Assembly (NCBI GenBank): GCA_031259505.1
Contig: JAIRLL010000246.1
Coordinates: 1-9,190 of the forward strand
Reading direction: 5' to 3'
DNA: 9,190 nucleotides
Source of the DNA: Tannerella sp.
GTDB lineage: Bacteria > Bacteroidota > Bacteroidia > Bacteroidales > Tannerellaceae
The notes below the pieces were generated by a model. That model was not told where the DNA came from. It was given only the letters and a program-made list of their open reading frames with translations, and made no database searches. Shown one piece after another: positions 1 through 6,349 of this stretch; the first letter of the stretch is position 1; each line of letters begins with the position of its first letter. Both the position numbers and the translations under genes were made by a program.

Positions 1-85
1 TATCTTTGTCCCTTGGCAATGGGGGCAATAAAGTTCTATCTTTATTTTCATTCAACAAAAATACAACTTTTTCCCTCATTGTCAA

Positions 86-163
86 TTTTTTATACCAGCA
101 TACTTTTTAAATCACCACCGCCTTTTTTTTATGACAGCATACTTTTTACATCACCACCATTTT
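86..163. repeat. Two tandem copies of an about 39-bp imperfect repeat
   Basis: Two adjacent units (about 86-124 and 125-163) share a core CAGCATACTTTTTAAATCAC / CAGCATACTTTTTACATCAC followed by CACC and a T-run. The cores start at 96 and 135, a period of 39 bases. The period is a multiple of three, so a chance reading frame through it shows a repeated 13-residue pattern, but the proline/phenylalanine-rich translation does not look like a protein. The repeat lies downstream of the minus-strand thiamine operon. It may be a copy of a dispersed intergenic repeat; that cannot be shown from one window. Confidence 0.75.
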
Positions 164-181
164 TTCATCCTTTTCTTACGT

Positions 182-257
182 CGAACTCAGGTTGATATAT
201 AAGCCATAAATGGCTATTTCTTATACCGAACTCAGGTTATTACGCCGAACTCAGGCT
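182..257. repeat. Three direct copies of a 10-bp box, CGAACTCAGG
   Basis: The box CGAACTCAGG occurs at 182-191, 227-236 and 246-255. The first two copies continue with TT, the third with CT; copies two and three are preceded by C, the first by T. Three exact 10-mers in about 75 bases, between AT-rich DNA and the pnuT stop codon, is well beyond chance. On the minus strand the box reads CCTGAGTTCG. Together with the 39-bp repeats it makes the whole left margin look modular. Function unknown; a dispersed repeat or the eroded end of a mobile element are both possible. Confidence 0.7.
202..215. repeat. Short palindrome between the direct-repeat boxes
   Basis: AGCCAT-AA-ATGGCT is a perfect palindrome of two 6-base arms. 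It sits between the first and second CGAACTCAGG boxes. As RNA it would form about five pairs with a four-base loop. On the minus strand, 3' of pnuT, it is followed by TATATATC and not by a U-run, so it is at best a weak terminator for the thiamine operon. It may simply be part of the repeat. Confidence 0.5.
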
Positions 258-273
258 GGTAGCGCACAACCGT

Positions 274-849
274 TCATTCGACGAAAGATTGCTCTTCTTT
301 CCGCATCTTCCGCCACTTCAAATATCCGAGCATTGAGACGGCGGTGTAGATGGCGAACAGGACGGCCGTCGGATACAGTCCGCGCGAGAAATACAGCGCC
401 GTCGAGACGGCATTCACCGCAACCCACAGCAGCCACTGCTCCATGAATCTGTGTGCAAGCAGCCACATGGCCACGATGCTGAGCGCCGTCGTGAAAGCGT
501 CGCCGAAGGGCGCCGGGCTGTCGGTGCAGGCACAGAGTGTCGCAGCAATCATCCCGAACAGCCCCGCGGCGACGGCAGACAGCAGCCACCACCGGCGCCG
601 GGGAAGCGATGCGATTTGCACCCGGCCGGTAGCAGCTCTGTCGTTTCGCCATCGAACCCATCCGTATATGCTCGCGAACATATAATATATATGTATGCTC
701 ATTTCGGCATAAAACTTGCCGGCATAAAAGATGTATATATAGAAAAGCGTCATCAGGACGCCTGCCGGCCACATCAGGATGCTTGCCCTGTATTCGAGCC
801 GGAGATACAGCAGCGCGACGGCTGCTCCGATGATTTCGATGACTGTCAT
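274..849 (-). CDS. pnuT: PnuT-type (PnuC family) inner-membrane thiamine transporter
   Basis: This 191-residue membrane protein belongs to the PnuC family of vitamin-precursor transporters, which facilitate uptake of nicotinamide riboside (PnuC), riboflavin (PnuX) or thiamine (PnuT). Hydrophobic segments lie at about residues 4-17, 24-43, 48-65, 87-107, 118-134, 138-153 and 160-176. Family hallmarks are the YGWVRW motif at 62-67, an acidic residue opening a helix (D117), the W139-xx-W142-xxx-N146 motif in the presumed substrate-binding helix, and a basic C-terminal tail (KWRKMRK), as expected for a cytoplasmic end. Substrate is assigned from context: the gene starts 24 bases after a TonB-receptor gene whose leader is a TPP riboswitch. 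Transport by this family normally relies on phosphorylation of the substrate inside the cell, yet no thiamine pyrophosphokinase gene follows; only repeats do. Family assignment is firm; thiamine specificity is inferred. Confidence 0.9.
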   Translation of the reverse strand: MTVIEIIGAAVALLYLRLEYRASILMWPAGVLMTLFYIYIFYAGKFYAEMSIHIYYMFASIYGWVRWRNDRAATGRVQIASLPRRRWWLLSAVAAGLFGMIAATLCACTDSPAPFGDAFTTALSIVAMWLLAHRFMEQWLLWVAVNAVSTALYFSRGLYPTAVLFAIYTAVSMLGYLKWRKMRKEEQSFVE

Positions 850-873
850 TCTGCCTGCCGTGTTTTTTGCGTG

Positions 874-3081
874 TCAGAATTTCAGCGTGAGGCGCGCCAT
901 CACGTTTGTTCCCGCCTGCGTGAAGTAGCCCGTGTCCTGCCGGCGCGAGCCGTCGAGGATGTAGCTCCATACCCAGCCGTTCGTTTCGTATGCCTCGTTG
1001 AACAGATTGTTGACGCTCACGTCGAACGCCATTTCCCTGGCGAAATGCGGATGAAAGGTATATCCCGCGCGCAGGTTGCTGACGAAGCAGGGATCGAGGC
1101 TGCGCGAGCGCGACGAGGTGTTGTCCAGATACTGGCGACCGACGTACGACGAGGCGAACGAGATGGAGAATCCCTTCAGGTCGAAATCGAAGCGGCTGTT
1201 TGCCGTCACGTTCGGCGAGAAGGCGATGTCCGTTGTTCCCAGATAGTTTTCCGTCTGCGGCAGGTCGTTCCAGTCAGCGTCGTAGGTATCCACGTATTCG
1301 GTAAAGCGGCTGATTCTGTTCCGGCTCAGCGTGGCGTTGCCCTCCCAGCGCAGGCAGGGCGCTATCTGCACGCCGGCCGTCAGTTCGACGCCCGCGCGAT
1401 GGCTGTCCCTGATGTTCGACGTCAGCGCTTCGCCTATCTCGCTGAGCTTTCCGGTCAGGACGAGTTGATTGTCGTAGTCCATGAAGTAGAGATTCACGCC
1501 GGCGGCGAACAGCGGGGTGGCGTATGTGTATCCCGCTTCCCAGTCGTGCAGCGTCTCGAAAGCGGGCTGCGCCGAGGGGCCGTTTTCGGTGAAATTGTCG
1601 CGTTCCGGCTCGCGGTGCGCCACGGCAAACGAGACGTAGGCGCCGTGCCCGCCGCGCGAAAAGTTCAGCCCCGCCTTGGGGTTGAAGAACAGGAAGGTGC
1701 GGTCGACGTGCAGATTGTCGCCCGCCTTGTCGTCGCTGCCGTTGATCCGGTAGTCAATGCCGCGATACTGCATGTCGGCATACGCGCTGAACCCGTCCGC
1801 AAAGCGAAGCGAGGCCTTGGCGTAGACGTTGAAATCGAACTTCTCGCCGCGGTTGCGATAATATTCATAGTCCGGCTGCGGGAGGAGCGACGCCGTCCTG
1901 ACCCACATCACCCGTCCGAAATGGTTTCCCACGTAGTTGCTGACCGCCGCGCCGGCCGTTGCCTGCAGGCGATCGCCGGCATAATTGACCCGCAGCAGTC
2001 CGCCGTAGAAATCGTTGCGCAGCCACTTGCGCCGCACCAGATCGGTACGCTTCTGCACGCTCCCCGTGCCGTCCGCATAGTCCGGCAGCCTGTAGGCGGC
2101 ATACTTCGCGTCTTCCTTGTAGTCTTCGTAATAGCCCTTCCCGTCGGTATAGTGCAGCGTGGCGTTTACGTCCAGCCGCTCGCCGAGCCGGCGCGTCGCC
2201 AGCAGATGGTAATGATGCTGCCAGTAGTTGTCCGTCTGATTGTCGTAAAACCGTATGACGCCGTCGTCGTCATACGCGCCGCAGTTGTTGTAGCGCCGGT
2301 TCGTCGCCAGCATCGCGGAATCCACACCGTTCCAGGCCTGATAGCTGACCTCGCTGCTGCCGAAGGTCTGAAACTTCAGCGCCGTTTCGCGATGATAGTA
2401 CGCCGCGGAGGCATAATACGAATTCATTTCCGCCCGGGCGCGGTCGATATAACCGTCCGTCTGCACATTCGAATAGCGCGCATCGAACACGAAGCAGTCA
2501 TACAGCAGCCCCGTTCCCCCCTTGACGGTACTGGTAAACGTCCCAAAAGAACCGGCCGACGAAATCGCCTCGGCATACGGCCTGAGCGACGGCTTCTGCG
2601 TCTGCATCGCCACCGTGGCGCCAAACGCTCCCGCGCCGTGGGTCGATGTCCCCGCGCCGCGCTGAATCTGCACCTGCCCTGTCGACGAAGCAAAGTCGGG
2701 CATGTTTACCCAGAACACGCTGTGACTCTCGCTGTCGTTCACCGGCACGCCGTCTACCGTGAAATTGATTCTCTTCGCATCCGTCCCGCGAATACGGAAG
2801 TTCACATATCCCACGCCATTTCCGGCGTCGGACGTAAGTGTCAGCGAAGGCGTCCCTGCAAGCAGATACGGCAGCGACAGCCCCGTGTTGTTCCTGTTAA
2901 GCTGTTCGGCCGACAGGTTTTGAAAAGCGACGGGCGTTTCCTTCTTCACCGCTACGGCGGAAACAACAATCTCGTTCAGTTGATACACTTTACCCGTATC
3001 AACCACCTGTGCAATAACCGGCACACCGTAGCCCGTCAGCCCGGCAAGCCATGCACTCCATACAAAAAATACCTTTTTCAT
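874..3081 (-). CDS. TonB-dependent outer-membrane receptor, probably for thiamine
   Basis: This 735-residue protein is a TonB-dependent outer-membrane receptor. An N-terminal signal peptide (MKKVFFVWSAWLAGLTG, likely cleaved after A24) is followed by a TonB-box-like stretch, LNEIVVSA, at 35-42. The plug domain covers about 48-165, with RIRGTDAKR at 96-104, TVDGVPVND at 108-116 and the closing motif RGAGTSTHGAGAFG at 141-154. The rest is a 22-strand-type barrel rich in aromatic residues, with a typical late NNLFNEAYETNG motif and a C-terminal phenylalanine (RLTLKF), as expected for recognition by the BAM machinery. There is no N-terminal carboxypeptidase-like domain as in SusC proteins. It is the first gene of an operon with pnuT and sits directly behind a TPP riboswitch, so thiamine (or a phosphorylated form) is the likely ligand. 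The ligand is inferred from context; no binding residues could be identified. Confidence 0.93.
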   Translation of the reverse strand: MKKVFFVWSAWLAGLTGYGVPVIAQVVDTGKVYQLNEIVVSAVAVKKETPVAFQNLSAEQLNRNNTGLSLPYLLAGTPSLTLTSDAGNGVGYVNFRIRGTDAKRINFTVDGVPVNDSESHSVFWVNMPDFASSTGQVQIQRGAGTSTHGAGAFGATVAMQTQKPSLRPYAEAISSAGSFGTFTSTVKGGTGLLYDCFVFDARYSNVQTDGYIDRARAEMNSYYASAAYYHRETALKFQTFGSSEVSYQAWNGVDSAMLATNRRYNNCGAYDDDGVIRFYDNQTDNYWQHHYHLLATRRLGERLDVNATLHYTDGKGYYEDYKEDAKYAAYRLPDYADGTGSVQKRTDLVRRKWLRNDFYGGLLRVNYAGDRLQATAGAAVSNYVGNHFGRVMWVRTASLLPQPDYEYYRNRGEKFDFNVYAKASLRFADGFSAYADMQYRGIDYRINGSDDKAGDNLHVDRTFLFFNPKAGLNFSRGGHGAYVSFAVAHREPERDNFTENGPSAQPAFETLHDWEAGYTYATPLFAAGVNLYFMDYDNQLVLTGKLSEIGEALTSNIRDSHRAGVELTAGVQIAPCLRWEGNATLSRNRISRFTEYVDTYDADWNDLPQTENYLGTTDIAFSPNVTANSRFDFDLKGFSISFASSYVGRQYLDNTSSRSRSLDPCFVSNLRAGYTFHPHFAREMAFDVSVNNLFNEAYETNGWVWSYILDGSRRQDTGYFTQAGTNVMARLTLKF

Positions 3082-3130
3082 TTTACTTTAAACAATTAAT
3101 TAATAAATAAAAAAGGGGATATAAAGACAC

Positions 3131-3218
3131 GTATCTTACATCTTCCTACGCCGGCATTATCCGGATCAGGTTGTAAGGGTATGATCTCAGCCTGAAAGTA
3201 AGGCACCCCTGTTTATAC
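3131..3218 (-). promoter_or_regulatory. TPP riboswitch (THI element)
   Basis: Read on the minus strand, the conserved blocks of the thiamine pyrophosphate aptamer appear in order: AGGGGTGCC (3210-3202), GGCTGAGA (3192-3185), ATACCC (3182-3177), ACCTGATCCGGATAATGCC (3171-3153) and GCGTAGGAA (3152-3144). The CTGAGA pyrimidine-sensing loop and the CCTGATC...GCG pyrophosphate-sensing arm are intact. A weak closing P1 helix can be drawn from GTAT+ACA (3218-3215, 3212-3210) with TGT+ATAC (3140-3138, 3134-3131). The aptamer lies about 50 bases before the TonB-receptor start codon at 3081 and is oriented toward it. TPP binding is expected to lower expression of the receptor-pnuT operon, as is usual for this class. 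Confidence 0.97.
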
Positions 3219-3316
3219 TTCGCCCCGGCAGATTCCGTTCATTCATGCGTATCCCGCAAGCTCCTGAATCTTCGAACTGCTGATATTATGCACAAAATCA
3301 TGCCGCGCTCAGTATA

Positions 3317-3356
3317 TGTGGCTGCAAAGGTAATGAAAAAAACGTTTCGGAAGAAA
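3317..3356 (-). promoter_or_regulatory. Probable promoter of the thiamine uptake operon
   Basis: On the minus strand TACCTTTG (3332-3325) matches the Bacteroidota -7 consensus TAnnTTTG. A weaker -33 element, TTTC in place of TTTG, lies at 3356-3353, with a 20-base spacer. Transcription would start near 3317 and give a leader of roughly 100 bases before the aptamer, so the riboswitch would be in the message. It faces away from the promoter of the sigma-54 activator gene. Confidence 0.55.
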
Positions 3357-3374
3357 AAATAATCTGCCCGTTGT

Positions 3375-3405
3375 TTTGAAGTTATCCGAATAACTTGTAA
3401 TTTTG
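3375..3405 (+). promoter_or_regulatory. Probable promoter of the sigma-54 activator-lptE-secG operon
   Basis: TTTG at 3375-3378 and TAATTTTG at 3398-3405 match the Bacteroidota -33/-7 consensus exactly, with a 19-base spacer. Transcription would start near 3411-3412, about 25 bases before the ATG at 3437. This is a primary-sigma-type promoter and not a -24/-12 (sigma-54) promoter, so nothing here suggests that the activator drives its own gene. Confidence 0.7.
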
Positions 3406-3436
3406 TCAGGTCAACTGAAGAAATTACATATAAAGC

Positions 3437-4615
3437 ATGGCAGCAAAAGACATACAGCAGGTTAAGCAGCGTTTTGGCATCATCGGCAATGCAGACGGAT
3501 TGCATCGCGCCATTGATCTGGCGCTTCAGGTAGCTCCCACGGAGATGTCGGTGCTGATTACCGGCGAAAGCGGCGTGGGCAAAGAATTTTTCCCGCAGAT
3601 TATCCACCAGAACAGCATGCGCAAGCACGGGCAGTATATTGCCGTCAACTGCGGCGCCATTCCCGAAGGAACAATCGATTCGGAACTGTTCGGGCACGAA
3701 AAAGGCTCGTTCACAGGCGCACTGGCCGACCGCAAAGGCTACTTCGAATTTGCCGACAGCGGAACGATATTCCTCGACGAAGTAGGCGAATTGCCCATGC
3801 CCACGCAGGCGCGACTGCTCCGCGTGCTCGAAAGCGGCGAATTTATCAAGGTAGGCTCGTCGAAAGTGCAGAAGATAAACGTGCGTATCGTAGCCGCCAC
3901 CAACGTGGATCTGGTACAGGCCATCGCCCAGCACAAGTTTCGCGAAGACCTGTACTACCGCCTCAGCACGTTCCCCATCCAGATACCGCCCCTGCGCGAA
4001 CGCCCCGAAGACACACTGCTTCTGTTCAGAAAATTCGCGGGCGACTGTGCGGAAAAATACCGGATGCCTCCGATACAGTTGGACGACGAAGCAAAACAAC
4101 TGCTGCTGAGCTATCGCTGGCCGGGCAATGTGCGCGAACTGAAGAACGTGACCGAACGCATCTCCGTAGTTGAAAACGAGCGGATGATTACGGCAGCCGA
4201 ACTGCGCCTGTATCTGCCCAACCTGAACATGGAAAAACTGCCCGCACTGATGAACAGAGGCGGCGACGAACAGAAAATCTTTCACAACGAACGCGAAATA
4301 CTCTATCAGGTGCTTTTCGACATGAAAAAAGACGTCGCCGAACTGAAGAAACTGGTACACGACATCATGTGCGGCAACATATCAATGCCCGTACCCGTCG
4401 AAAACAGTGAACCGTATGCACATCCGATTCACGACATGTCGCCCATACAGGAAGTCGAAACGGTAGAAGAATCGCTCTCGCTCGAAGATGTGGAAAAAGA
4501 GATGATACACAAAGCGCTGGAAAGACATGGCGGCCGCCGGAGAAACGCAGCCGTCGACCTGAAAATATCCGAACGGACGCTCTACCGCAAGATCAAGGAA
4601 TATAATCTGGAATAG
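3437..4615 (+). CDS. Sensorless sigma-54-dependent transcriptional activator (AAA+/Fis)
   Basis: This 392-residue protein is a bacterial enhancer-binding protein that uses ATP hydrolysis to open promoters bound by sigma-54 RNA polymerase. The AAA+ domain fills about residues 12-262: Walker A GESGVGKE at 43-50, the sigma-54 contact loop GSFTGA at 90-95 (serine variant of GAFTGA), Walker B IFLDEVGEL at 111-119, arginine-finger region FREDLYYRL at 168-176, and the sensor-2 motif WPGNVREL at 228-235. A Fis-type helix-turn-helix closes the protein (about 350-392, core RRRNAAVDLKISERTLYRK). There is no receiver, GAF or PAS domain; the AAA+ domain begins almost at the N-terminus, as in PspF. About 90 residues separate AAA+ from the DNA-binding end, with a possible coiled coil at 284-311 and an acidic stretch after it. 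It heads an operon with lptE 9 bases downstream. Its target promoters are unknown. Confidence 0.93.
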   Translation: MAAKDIQQVKQRFGIIGNADGLHRAIDLALQVAPTEMSVLITGESGVGKEFFPQIIHQNSMRKHGQYIAVNCGAIPEGTIDSELFGHEKGSFTGALADRKGYFEFADSGTIFLDEVGELPMPTQARLLRVLESGEFIKVGSSKVQKINVRIVAATNVDLVQAIAQHKFREDLYYRLSTFPIQIPPLRERPEDTLLLFRKFAGDCAEKYRMPPIQLDDEAKQLLLSYRWPGNVRELKNVTERISVVENERMITAAELRLYLPNLNMEKLPALMNRGGDEQKIFHNEREILYQVLFDMKKDVAELKKLVHDIMCGNISMPVPVENSEPYAHPIHDMSPIQEVETVEESLSLEDVEKEMIHKALERHGGRRRNAAVDLKISERTLYRKIKEYNLE

Positions 4616-4624
4616 AAAAAGAAT

Positions 4625-5131
4625 ATGCTGAAAAAAACAAGTCTGGCCATTTTGCTGACAGGCGTATGGGTTGCCTGTTCCATTTCGTACAAGTTCAACG
4701 GCGCCTCGATCGACTATACGAAGGTGAAATCCATCTCGATAAGGGATTTCCCCAACATGGCGCCGCTGGTGTATGCCCCCTTGGCGGACAAGTTTACCGA
4801 CCAGTTGAAAGATAAATACGTCCGTCAGACCCGCCTGCAACTGCTCCGCGAAAACGGCACGCTCGACCTGGAAGGCGAAATCACGGGATACAACTTTGCT
4901 TCCCAGGCCGTGAAAGACGGCATGTATGCCTCCATGACGCGGCTCACCATCACCGTCAGGGTGCGTTATTCAAACACGGTCAATCCCGACGAAGATTTCG
5001 AACAGACATTCTCGGCCTACCGTGAATTTTCCAACGAAAGCCAGATTCAGCAGGTGCAGGACCAGCTCGCGGAAGAGATAATAAAGGAAATCGTCGAACA
5101 AATATACAATGCCACGGTAGCAAACTGGTAA
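4625..5131 (+). CDS. lptE: LptE-type LPS-assembly outer-membrane lipoprotein
   Basis: This 168-residue protein matches the Bacteroidota form of LptE, the lipoprotein partner of the LptD barrel in inserting lipopolysaccharide into the outer membrane. A lipoprotein signal peptide starts with MLKK and a hydrophobic core, with the likely lipidated cysteine at C18. Directly after it comes SISYKFNGASIDYTKVKSIS, a pattern typical of the family in this phylum. The rest has alternating strands and a C-terminal amphipathic helix (about 138-163), consistent with the LptE fold. The residue at -3 from the cysteine is tryptophan (W15-V-A-C18), where leucine is usual. The gene follows the activator gene by 9 bases and precedes a TPR-type gene by 5, so it is co-transcribed. 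Assignment is good; the lipobox is the only irregular feature. Confidence 0.88.
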   Translation: MLKKTSLAILLTGVWVACSISYKFNGASIDYTKVKSISIRDFPNMAPLVYAPLADKFTDQLKDKYVRQTRLQLLRENGTLDLEGEITGYNFASQAVKDGMYASMTRLTITVRVRYSNTVNPDEDFEQTFSAYREFSNESQIQQVQDQLAEEIIKEIVEQIYNATVANW

Positions 5132-5136
5132 GAATC

Positions 5137-5880
5137 ATGACAAGCGCCGAATTATATGAATTGATGAAAGAACCGTCGAAACTGTCGGACAAGACATTGC
5201 CGGAACTGCGACAGATCGTTTCCGCCTTTCCCTATTTTCACGCCGCCCGCATGCTCTACCTTAAAAACCTCGCCGTGCTGGACGACGTCCGGCTGGAAGT
5301 GGAGTTGAAGAAGATGGCCATCCACGTGCCCGACCGCATGAAACTGTTCCTTCTGCTCGAAAACGAACGATATGCATATACGCCGGCAAAGACGGACAGG
5401 AAAGACAGCAGGTTCGACATGATCGAAGACTTCCTCTCGTCGACGGGAAATGCCGCCGGACAGGACAAACTGGAATACGAAGTCGCTCCGCCAATCGATT
5501 ATGCCTCCAAACTGCTTGCAGACGAAGCCCCGCCGGACAGCCCGCAAGAAACCTGGCCACCCCGTCGGAATCTGATGCATCCCTCGGGCGGAGACGACCG
5601 CGAAAACGAAAATACACATGCAGACAGAGAAGCCGTAACGGACAACAACGGCGCGCAGGACACAAATGACAGCGTGGAGACGTCGAACAGAACGACCCCC
5701 TCGGATGGCGCGTATTTTACTGAAACTCTGGCACAAATATATGTCCGGCAAAGACGCTACGAAAAAGCGTTGGAAATTATTAAGAAATTAAGTTTGAATT
5801 ATCCGGAAAAAAATATTTACTTTGCAGACCAGATTCGATTTCTGGAAAAACTGATTATTCATACTAAAAACAATAAATAA
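5137..5880 (+). CDS. TPR-like protein of unknown role between lptE and secG
   Basis: This 247-residue protein has no signal peptide and is probably cytoplasmic. The N-terminal part (1-100) is helical, with the segment KTLPELRQIVSAFPYFHAAR at 19-38. Residues about 101-190 are hydrophilic, rich in Asp, Glu, Asn, Thr and Pro, and look disordered. The C-terminal segment 192-240 forms a tetratricopeptide-like helix pair (FTETLAQIYVRQRRYEKALE, then IIKKLSLNYPEKNIYFADQI), the best conserved part by eye. The stop codon overlaps the secG start (TAATG), so translation of the two is probably coupled. Its place between an LPS-assembly lipoprotein and a Sec channel subunit suggests an envelope-related job, but no function can be claimed. 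ATG at 5137 is 5 bases past the lptE stop and is the only reasonable start. Confidence 0.85.
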   Translation: MTSAELYELMKEPSKLSDKTLPELRQIVSAFPYFHAARMLYLKNLAVLDDVRLEVELKKMAIHVPDRMKLFLLLENERYAYTPAKTDRKDSRFDMIEDFLSSTGNAAGQDKLEYEVAPPIDYASKLLADEAPPDSPQETWPPRRNLMHPSGGDDRENENTHADREAVTDNNGAQDTNDSVETSNRTTPSDGAYFTETLAQIYVRQRRYEKALEIIKKLSLNYPEKNIYFADQIRFLEKLIIHTKNNK

Positions 5881-6251
5881 TGTACGTGTTTTTGTCTATT
5901 TTGATTTTGATTGCATCAATATTTTTGATATTAATCGTATTGATACAAAATTCCAAAGGAGGCGGACTGGCTTCGGGCTTCTCGTCGTCCAATCAGATTA
6001 TGGGGGTGCGCAAGACGACCGATTTTCTGGAGAAAGCTACATGGACGCTGGCAGGCGCTGTCGGGCTGTTTTGTATTATGATAACAGCGGTTATCCCGCG
6101 CGATGGCAGTACGTCCGACCAGTCGCAGTCCGAAATCCGGCAGCAGGTAAACGACGCCCCCGCACCGGTTAATCCCAATTTGCTTGGGCCTGATTTCGGT
6201 ACGTCGCAGCCCGAAGAGCCGGCAACGATTCCTCCGGTGGAAGAACAGTAA
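5880..6251 (+). CDS. secG: SecG, preprotein translocase subunit
   Basis: SecG is the small accessory subunit of the SecYEG channel in the inner membrane and assists SecA-driven export. The 123-residue product has two transmembrane helices (about 2-22 and 53-72), separated by the family signature IQNSKGGGLASGF at 22-34. After the second helix comes a 50-residue tail rich in Pro, Glu, Gln and Ser (73-123), with a PEEPATIPPVEEQ end. SecG proteins of many bacteria are around 75-110 residues, and an extended hydrophilic tail is often seen in this phylum. The start ATG at 5880 overlaps the upstream stop codon by one base. It is the last gene before a strong intrinsic terminator. Confidence 0.95.
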   Translation: MYVFLSILILIASIFLILIVLIQNSKGGGLASGFSSSNQIMGVRKTTDFLEKATWTLAGAVGLFCIMITAVIPRDGSTSDQSQSEIRQQVNDAPAPVNPNLLGPDFGTSQPEEPATIPPVEEQ

Positions 6252-6277
6252 AGTGTTTTCATAATTTTTTTTGTCTG

Positions 6278-6317
6278 GATAAGGGTGTAATGTGCTATTA
6301 CGCCTTTATCTTTTTTG
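6278..6317 (+). terminator. Rho-independent terminator after secG
   Basis: Bases 6278-6291 (GATAAGGGTGTAAT) pair with 6297-6310 (ATTACGCCTTTATC) along all 14 positions, counting two G-T wobbles, around the five-base loop GTGCT. A run of six T follows at 6311-6316. It begins 26 bases after the secG stop and ends the activator-lptE-TPR-secG operon. An ATG at 6290 lies inside the hairpin, which argues against its use as the start of the next gene. Confidence 0.92.
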
Positions 6318-6349
6318 TTCGCTCCTATATTGTCGTTAATAAAAAAGAT

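Noticed and set aside
13..195. A 60-codon frame through the 39-bp repeats
   Set aside because: The translation is low-complexity Ser/Pro/Phe caused by the repeats and T-runs, with no start signal; non-coding is more likely.
86..257. CRISPR array
   Set aside because: Repeats are too few and too short, lack unique spacers of even length, and there are no cas genes nearby.
451..3099. An 882-codon open frame on the plus strand, opposite the TonB receptor and pnuT
   Set aside because: It is antisense to a clear receptor gene with signal peptide, plug motifs and C-terminal Phe. Its own translation is Arg/Val/His-rich without domains; it arises from the GC-rich codon use of the true gene.
3239..4360. 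A 373-codon open frame on the minus strand, opposite the sigma-54 activator
   Set aside because: The activator on the plus strand has all AAA+ motifs. The antisense translation shows no family pattern and would run through the divergent promoters.
6290..6349. Upstream start for the small protein before yigZ
   Set aside because: The ATG lies in the loop-side end of the terminator stem after secG, and the extra 20 residues translate the hairpin and T-run.
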